Source: Candidatus Binatia bacterium
GTDB taxonomy: Bacteria; Desulfobacterota; Binatia; UBA9968
Length of the DNA stretch: 57,880 bases
Assembly: GCA_036504975.1 (NCBI GenBank)
Contig: DASXUF010000089.1
Span: 1-57,880, forward strand
Direction: 5' to 3'
Below are positions 52,390 through 57,880 of this stretch, piece by piece. Each line of letters opens with the position of its first letter. The stretch's first letter is position 1. The translations under genes and the position numbers were made by a program. Under the pieces are notes generated by a model. That model was not told the origin of the DNA and searched no databases. It saw only the letters and a list, made by a program, of their open reading frames with translations.

Positions 52390-54543
52390 ATGACCATGCC
52401 GCTCAACGTCCTGATCGTCGAAGACCGGCCGGCCGACGCCGAGCTGATGGTGTACGAGCTCGAGCGGGCGGGTTTCGAACCCGCGTGGAAGCGAGTGGAG
52501 ACGGAGGCAGATTACCTCCTCGGGTTGGAAACCCATCCGGACATCGTTCTCGCCGACCACACGCTTCCCGGTTTTGGCGCGGCGCAGGCTTTGGAGCTGC
52601 TCAAGTCCCGCGGCCTGGATATTCCATTCATCGTGGTCACCGGCAGCATCAGCGAGGACGTGGCGGTCGCCCGTCTCAAACAGGGCGCCGCCGACTATAT
52701 CCTCAAAGACCGGATGACGCGGCTGGGGGACGCGGTGACGCGCGCGCTTAGGGAAAAAAAGCTGGCCGATGAGAAGGCCAAGGCGGAGGAGGCGCTCAAG
52801 AGACGCTATCAAGAATTGGAAGTCTTGCAAGAAATCAGCCAGATCATCCTGACTTCGCCCACCATCACGGCCACCATGGAGGCGATTCTCGAGCGAGTTT
52901 TGACCCAAGGGGCCTACGACATCGGCATCATCCGGCTCTTCGATCCCGTCACGGCGACTCTGACGCCGGTGGCCTGGCGCGGGTATCGAGATCCGAAGAA
53001 CGTCCAACTTCATCACAAGAGAACCGTTGACGCTATGACCGGACGCATGACTGCGCGGGTGATGACCATGAAGGAGCCGCTTATCGTGCAGGACGTTCGG
53101 CGCGGCGAAGGGCTGCGAACCTGGACGAAAGAAGAGGTCGAGTCGGCGATCGTGATTCCGGTGTGCGCGCGCGATACGGTCCTAGGCATCCTTCAACTGG
53201 GAAACCGTACGCCGCGGCGATTCACGCCGGACGAGAGCCGCTTGTTAGTGGCTATCGGCAATCAGGCCGGAATCGCCATCCAGAAGGCTAGGGCCCAGGA
53301 GGCGACCGAGAGGAACCTGGCTCGCATCCGGGCGCTGCACGACATCGACGCGGCTATCACTTCCACTCTCGATCTGGACAAAATCCTCGACGTCCTACTT
53401 GAGAAGATCGAGCTATTTTTGCCGATCACGGCGGCCAGCACGGTGCGCCTTTTAAATCCCGAGACTTTGGACCTGCCGTTCCTAGCTTGCCGCGGCGTCG
53501 ACATTGAAGAATGGCGGTCTCAATCGCGAACCTCGCTGTGCGGTCGGGCCGAGACGGTAGTCCAGACCAGAGCTCCTGTGGTCGCGCGCAACGTTGAGAC
53601 CGACGCGCGCACCTACAACCCGGAGATTTTCCGAAAGCACAGGCTGATTTCATATCTGGGGGTTCCGTTGATAGCCCACGCCAAAGTCCTGGGAATTCTC
53701 GGCCTCTATACCCGGCAGGAGCACGTATTCACGAAAGAGGAGGTCGAGTTTCTCAACACCCTGGCCGGGCAGGCCGCCATCGCCATCCACAACGCGCAGG
53801 CCTACGAGGAAAGCAGACAACAGGCGGCCGCGCTCGAAACGGCCAACAAGGTGAAGGACGAATTCTTGAGCGTCATGTCCCACGAGCTGAGGACTCCGCT
53901 GAGCGTGGTCCTGGGCTACACGGGCATGATCAAGGAAAAGATGCTGGGCGAGGTCAATCCCAGGCAGGAGGAGGCGCTGCAGAAGGTGCTCGTCCGCGCC
54001 ACCGACCAGCTCTACATGATCAACGCCATCATGCAGACGACCCAGCTCGAAGCGCGGGCGATCGCGTTGGAGCGCCATCTGGTGAATCTCTCGGATCTGC
54101 TGTCCCAGCTCAGGTCGGACTACGACCTAACGCATAAGAAAACCGAGGTCCAACTGATCTGGGACTATCCTTCAGAGCCGGTGCCGCTCGTCACCGACAG
54201 CGGCAAGTTGAGGCAGATCATTCAAAATCTGGTGGACAACGCCCTCAAATTCACCGATCGGGGGAGCGTGACGGTCTCGCTCCGCGTAGCGGAGGAAGAG
54301 AAAAAAAAGTGGCTGGAACTGCATGTGGCCGACACGGGAGTCGGCATCAGCCGGGAACTGATTCCCCGCGTCTTCGAGAAATTCTATCAATGCGACAGCT
54401 CGGAGACCAGGCTTTATAGCGGCGTCGGCCTCGGCTTGTACATCGCGCAGAAGTTCACCGAGCTTTTGCGCGGCACGATCCACGTTCAAAGCGAACCGCG
54501 AAAGGGATCCACGTTTACCGTGAGGCTGCCGTTTGAAGATTGA
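52390..54543 (+). CDS. REC-GAF-GAF hybrid sensor histidine kinase
   Basis: 717 residues with the receiver domain at the N-terminus (D56 in DIVLADHTLPGFG), two GAF domains (about 145-315 and 325-480, the second with FLPITAASTVRLLNPETLDL), HisKA with H498 in FLSVMSHELRTPLSVV, and HATPase with YSGVGLGLYIAQKFTELLRG. No membrane helix is seen, so it is cytosolic. An N-terminal receiver suggests input from another kinase of the island, then signal output through its own kinase; the order of the relay is inferred. Confidence 0.92.
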   Translation: MTMPLNVLIVEDRPADAELMVYELERAGFEPAWKRVETEADYLLGLETHPDIVLADHTLPGFGAAQALELLKSRGLDIPFIVVTGSISEDVAVARLKQGAADYILKDRMTRLGDAVTRALREKKLADEKAKAEEALKRRYQELEVLQEISQIILTSPTITATMEAILERVLTQGAYDIGIIRLFDPVTATLTPVAWRGYRDPKNVQLHHKRTVDAMTGRMTARVMTMKEPLIVQDVRRGEGLRTWTKEEVESAIVIPVCARDTVLGILQLGNRTPRRFTPDESRLLVAIGNQAGIAIQKARAQEATERNLARIRALHDIDAAITSTLDLDKILDVLLEKIELFLPITAASTVRLLNPETLDLPFLACRGVDIEEWRSQSRTSLCGRAETVVQTRAPVVARNVETDARTYNPEIFRKHRLISYLGVPLIAHAKVLGILGLYTRQEHVFTKEEVEFLNTLAGQAAIAIHNAQAYEESRQQAAALETANKVKDEFLSVMSHELRTPLSVVLGYTGMIKEKMLGEVNPRQEEALQKVLVRATDQLYMINAIMQTTQLEARAIALERHLVNLSDLLSQLRSDYDLTHKKTEVQLIWDYPSEPVPLVTDSGKLRQIIQNLVDNALKFTDRGSVTVSLRVAEEEKKKWLELHVADTGVGISRELIPRVFEKFYQCDSSETRLYSGVGLGLYIAQKFTELLRGTIHVQSEPRKGSTFTVRLPFED

Positions 54544-54547
54544 TGCG

Positions 54548-55564
54548 ATGAGAAGAGCACGGCTAAAAATCCCCGGGCGGGCCGCCTTCGCGATCGCGGC
54601 GTTCGCCGCCTTTTCTTCTCTGACGGCTTGCCGGCAGCAGGACAAAACCCCGGAGCAGTCCACACTTCGTGTCGGCGTCTATCTGGCCCAGGGCTATCTT
54701 CCCTTTTTCGCGATTCAAGAGCTAGAGCTGGACCGAAAGCAAGGGATCAAGCTGGCGCTGGAGAAAAAAACCTACCTGGGCGGCGCCGCCGTGATCGACG
54801 CCATCGCGGCCGGCTCCGTCGACCTGGGCAGCGCAGGGAGCGTGCCGCTTATTTCCGCCGCCGCCCTCGGAGTCGTGCCGGACAAAGTTCTGGCCGTCGC
54901 CGCCAATAGTTTCGCCGACCCCGATCATCCGGCCTCCGCCGTTCTCGCCGATTCTCGCGTTACCGATTGGAAAGACCTGGAGGGAAAGCTCATCGCCGTC
55001 AACGCGGTGACCAGCATCCAGGGAGTCGCCATCAAGGCCCGCCTCAAGATTGAGAACGTCAAAAACTACAAGCTCGTGGAGATGTCCTTCGCCAACATGG
55101 GACTGGCCGTATCCGGAGGCAACGTTGCCGCAGCCGCGCTTTACGAGCCGTTCCTGAGCCAGTCTCTTCTTCGCGGCGACGGCAAACTGCTCGGTTGGAT
55201 CATCGGCGGGCCGCCTTTCGTGCGCATACAATCGACGTTGATCGTTTTCAGCGCCGATCTCTACCGCAACAAACCCGAGACTGTGAAGGCCTTTCTGCGC
55301 GCCTATTTGCAAGCGGTGGAATGGATCAATAAAAACCCGGAGCGGGCCCGCTCGGTGCTCGCCAGGTGGATGGAGCTGGATGGAGAGATCGGCCGCAAGA
55401 TCCAACTCCTCCGCTGGCCGGAGAACGGACTCAGCGATCCGGCCTCGCTGGAACAGATTCAGTCGATCATGATGGATGTCGGCATGCTCAAGGAAAAAAT
55501 CGCGGTCGATCGAATTTACGACGAGACCTTGTTGAAGGAAGTCCTCGCCGAGAAAGCCGGATGA
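54548..55564 (+). CDS. SsuA/THI5-like substrate-binding lipoprotein
   Basis: 338 residues from the ATG at 54548 (a TTG at 54533 would overlap the kinase gene). The signal ends in lipobox SLTAC. The mature protein has the NMT1/SsuA layout: LRVGVYLAQGYLPFFAIQEL, AAVIDAIAAGSVDLGSAGSV and AVNAVTSIQGVAIKARLKIE, with FLRAYLQAVEWINKN near the C-terminus. It would bind a small organic ligand outside the inner membrane. No ABC permease is nearby; it lies between kinase genes and its stop overlaps the next kinase start (ATGA). I infer a sensory role: ligand capture for the Cache kinase. Confidence 0.87.
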   Translation: MRRARLKIPGRAAFAIAAFAAFSSLTACRQQDKTPEQSTLRVGVYLAQGYLPFFAIQELELDRKQGIKLALEKKTYLGGAAVIDAIAAGSVDLGSAGSVPLISAAALGVVPDKVLAVAANSFADPDHPASAVLADSRVTDWKDLEGKLIAVNAVTSIQGVAIKARLKIENVKNYKLVEMSFANMGLAVSGGNVAAAALYEPFLSQSLLRGDGKLLGWIIGGPPFVRIQSTLIVFSADLYRNKPETVKAFLRAYLQAVEWINKNPERARSVLARWMELDGEIGRKIQLLRWPENGLSDPASLEQIQSIMMDVGMLKEKIAVDRIYDETLLKEVLAEKAG

Positions 55565-57471
55565 GACTCAAAAAAAGCCCGTTGTCGTTCAAGTTGTCCG
55601 CTCTGGTCATGCTGGCGGTGTGCCTGACCGCCGCGGCGAGCGCGCTCCTGGCGATCTTCATCGGACGGTCGATTTTGCGGGAGCGCGCGCTGGAGGCCAA
55701 TATCAACAGCGTGCAGTCCTATGCCGGCGCCATCGGCTTTTACCTCGACAACGCCAGCTCGGTCTTGGAGATCGCGGCCGGCCTGAGAGATCTCCGGCCG
55801 TCGGCTTCGTCCGAGCTCGGCGCTTCGACGCGGCAAGGACTCGCTCCGAAGAGCGATCTCCCCGAGCGGCGCATCGCGGCGGATATCTTGCGCCATTCCA
55901 AGGTGTTCGAATACGTCATGCTGCTGCGCGCGGATGGATCGATATATCTGGTCGAGCCCTACGAACTCCAAATCGGTCTCTCGCGCTCCGATGTCGCCTT
56001 CACTTCCTGGTACAAAAACTTGTTACGCTCGGGAAAAACCACGACCAGCGACCTCGGCATCTCGATCGTCACGCAGCGACCGACCGTCGTCGTGGCGGCG
56101 CCGATCTATGGACATCATGGAAGGATCGCAGGCATCTGGGCCGGCGGGTTGCGTCTCGAGGAGCTTTCCAAAATCGGCCATGGCGGCCAGGAGACCGGCG
56201 CGCTTCAGCGCTGGGGATATATCACCGACAGACGCGGGCTGATCGTGGCGCATCAGAAAAATCCGAAATATGTCCTCGAACAGACCGACTTCAGCTCGGT
56301 GCCGGCGGTCCGCGCCGCCCTGACCGGACAGTCGGGGACGGGCCAATGGTTCAATCCGGTAGAAAGCAGCGAGCGGTTGGGCGCCTATACGCCTCTACCG
56401 GACTTGGGCTGGGCGGTCGTGTACACGACGCCGACCAAAGTCGCCTATGCGCCGATTGATAAACTCACGCAAAGCATCCTTCTTGCCGCGCTCGCGCTTT
56501 TCCTTCTGATGGGGACCGCCGGGTGGGCCATCGCCCGGAGAATCGCTCTACCGCTCAAAAATCTCGCCCGGGCAACGGAGGAAATTGCCGCCGGAGAATA
56601 CATCCCCAGCACCGCGGCGAGCGGCGGCGATGAGATCGATCAACTCGCGGACAAACTCAACCGGATGGCGGGCGCCTTGTGGCAAAAAGAAGCCCAGCTC
56701 CGCGAGCGGAACGACCAGTTGCGGGAAAGAAATAGAGAACTCACCGCCTTTTCCTACTCGGTCTCCCACGATCTCCGCGCGCCGGTGCGGCACATCACCG
56801 GCTTTGCCGAAATGCTGCAAAAAAACGCCGCCGCAAAGCTCGATGAGAACAGCCGCCGCTACCTGGACGTAATCCTCAAGTCGGCCCATCATATGCGCAT
56901 TTTGATCGACGACCTGCTGGCCTTCTCGCGCATGGGAAGAATGGAGATGCAGAACACGCGCTTGAGCCTCGAGCGGCTTACCCAAGAAGCCCTCGAGAAT
57001 CTCCAGGCCGACTCTCAAGGACGAAACATCGCGTGGAAGATCGGCGCGCTGCCGGAGACATCCGGCGATCCGTCCATGCTGCGCCTCGTGCTGACGAATC
57101 TCATCTCCAATGCCATCAAATTCACCCGCACGCGCGACCCGGCCGTGATCGAGATCGGAAGCCGGAACGGGGACGGGGACGAGGTGGTGGTGTTTGTGCG
57201 GGACAACGGGGTCGGCTTCGACATGCAATACGCGGATAAATTATTCGGCGTCTTCCAGCGGCTCCACAGCGCGGAAGCGTTCGACGGCACCGGCATCGGC
57301 CTGGCCCACGTCAGGCGCATCGTGCTCCGTCACGGCGGCCGCACCTGGGCCGAGGGGTCGGTGGACGGCGGCGCGACCTTTTACTTCTCGCTGCCCAGAG
57401 TTTCAATGAAAAATCAGGAACCTTCAAAGGAGAAACAGGATGGAGAAACCCAAACGCATCTTGCTGGTTGA
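55561..57471 (+). CDS. dCache-HAMP sensor histidine kinase
   Basis: 636 residues from the ATG at 55561 which overlaps the preceding stop (ATGA). A helix (ALVMLAVCLTAAASALLAIF), a periplasmic double-Cache domain, a second helix (LLAALALFLLMGTAGWAIAR), a HAMP linker (RIALPLKNLARATEEIAAGE), coiled region, HisKA with H403 in [16 protein letters not shown], and HATPase. The C-terminus overlaps the next regulator gene by 32 bases. The last coupling repeats the pattern of the Cache-PAS kinase and regulator at 49812-52368, suggesting duplication. Confidence 0.91.
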   Translation: MRLKKSPLSFKLSALVMLAVCLTAAASALLAIFIGRSILRERALEANINSVQSYAGAIGFYLDNASSVLEIAAGLRDLRPSASSELGASTRQGLAPKSDLPERRIAADILRHSKVFEYVMLLRADGSIYLVEPYELQIGLSRSDVAFTSWYKNLLRSGKTTTSDLGISIVTQRPTVVVAAPIYGHHGRIAGIWAGGLRLEELSKIGHGGQETGALQRWGYITDRRGLIVAHQKNPKYVLEQTDFSSVPAVRAALTGQSGTGQWFNPVESSERLGAYTPLPDLGWAVVYTTPTKVAYAPIDKLTQSILLAALALFLLMGTAGWAIARRIALPLKNLARATEEIAAGEYIPSTAASGGDEIDQLADKLNRMAGALWQKEAQLRERNDQLRERNRELTAFSYSVSHDLRAPVRHITGFAEMLQKNAAAKLDENSRRYLDVILKSAHHMRILIDDLLAFSRMGRMEMQNTRLSLERLTQEALENLQADSQGRNIAWKIGALPETSGDPSMLRLVLTNLISNAIKFTRTRDPAVIEIGSRNGDGDEVVVFVRDNGVGFDMQYADKLFGVFQRLHSAEAFDGTGIGLAHVRRIVLRHGGRTWAEGSVDGGATFYFSLPRVSMKNQEPSKEKQDGETQTHLAG

Positions 57472-57880
57472 AGACAGCGCCAACGACCTGGAACTCACGA
57501 TGCTGGCGCTGGGCGAGCACAACCTCGCCAATGAGGTCGATATCGCCCGCGATGGGGCCGAGGCGCTCGACTATCTCTTCCGCCGAGGAAGCTTTCAAAC
57601 GCGCGATCAGGGCAACCCGGCCATTGTTCTCCTGGACCTCAAGCTTCCCAAGATCGACGGCTTCGAAGTCCTGCGCCAGATCAGAGCCGATCTACAACTC
57701 AAGATGATTCCGGTGGTGGCGCTCACCTCTTCGCGCGAGGAACAGGACTTGATCGAGACTTACAAACTCGGCATCAACGCCTACGTGGTGAAGCCGGTCG
57801 ATTTCCATCAGTTCGTGGACGCCGTCAAAAAGCTGGGCGTCTTCTGGATGCTGATCAACGAACCGCCGCCGGGAACGGCG
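57440..57880 (+). CDS. Rcp1-like response regulator, 3' end cut by window
   Basis: At least 147 codons from the ATG at 57440. REC domain with ILLVEDSANDLELTMLALGE, phosphoacceptor D66 in IVLLDLKLPKIDG, and the conserved Lys in NAYVVKPVDFHQF. It resembles the regulator at 51925 and is the probable partner of the kinase just upstream. The frame is still open at the last base, so no stop is seen. Confidence 0.9.
   Translation, partial: MEKPKRILLVEDSANDLELTMLALGEHNLANEVDIARDGAEALDYLFRRGSFQTRDQGNPAIVLLDLKLPKIDGFEVLRQIRADLQLKMIPVVALTSSREEQDLIETYKLGINAYVVKPVDFHQFVDAVKKLGVFWMLINEPPPGTA

Noticed and set aside
1..57880. rRNA, tRNA or CRISPR loci
   Set aside because: No intergenic stretch showed a tRNA cloverleaf, rRNA signature or regular spacer array on inspection; short tRNAs hidden on either strand cannot be excluded without a scan.

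Overview
The window comes from a Gram-negative, GC-rich bacterium. It encodes an outer-membrane TolC-type channel, lipoproteins, a Tat-dependent Rieske protein and many c-type cytochromes and periplasmic thioredoxins. The mix of czc/cus efflux genes, YHS, DUF2933, DUF5676 and SHOCT small proteins, orphan ABC substrate-binding proteins and dense sensor kinases resembles uncultured Desulfobacterota/Binatia, Methylomirabilota or Rokubacteria assemblies. That placement is inference only; no rRNA or tRNA gene was found.

Layout. 0-5.6 kb (+ strand): the 3' part of a nicotinate phosphoribosyltransferase gene, an AbgT-family transporter, an RhlE-type DEAD-box helicase, a two-gene nucleotidyltransferase module and a PGPGW membrane protein. 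5.6-8.8 kb (- strand): an 8-TPR secreted protein, then a nucleotidyltransferase plus BrnT/BrnA-like module lying between a remnant of a copper ATPase 3' end and an intact copper ATPase gene. 8.8-31.5 kb (- strand): a large metal-handling region with two copper-type P1B ATPases, free and fused YHS domains, a cupredoxin, small DUF2933/DUF5676/SHOCT/Met-rich proteins, a Rieske protein, the membrane quality-control proteases HtpX and FtsH, Lgt, a cytochrome c, a PII-like protein and a complete CzcCBA/Cus-type RND efflux operon. 31.5-40.9 kb (- strand): a periplasmic redox/metal region with DsbA- and TlpA-like thioredoxins, a diheme Met-rich cytochrome, a CopD-like membrane protein, two SHOCT proteins and two genes that appear to be interrupted by in-frame TGA codons. 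41.0-46.4 kb (- strand): alpha-glucan phosphorylase, FabH, FabF and an HDAC-family deacetylase. 46.4-57.9 kb (+ strand): a signalling island of four histidine kinases, four response regulators (the last cut by the window end) and a substrate-binding lipoprotein, largely in overlapping reading frames. No stretch longer than about 300 bases lacks a gene.

Most notable observation. Two genes about 2.7 kb apart, a BNR/sortilin-like repeat protein and a PCYCGC-motif protein, each carry an in-frame TGA in the middle of otherwise continuous coding sequence. Each TGA is followed at 18 or 21 nt by a 7-bp hairpin with a 5-nt loop (GGUCU and CGUGA). That is the geometry of bacterial SECIS elements, and GGUCU is, from memory, the apical loop sequence of the E. 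coli fdhF element. In both proteins the TGA falls in a Cys-containing context (CF-TGA-GW and TGA-D-I-C). I read them as candidate selenoproteins tied to periplasmic metal/redox chemistry. The neighbouring genes use TGA as a normal stop, so the whole code is not reassigned.

Other notable points are two nucleotidyltransferase modules each bordered by a partial duplicate of the adjacent host gene, an internally deleted DUF2269-like gene, a 132-bp inverted-repeat element, and a substrate-binding protein embedded among Cache-domain kinases.
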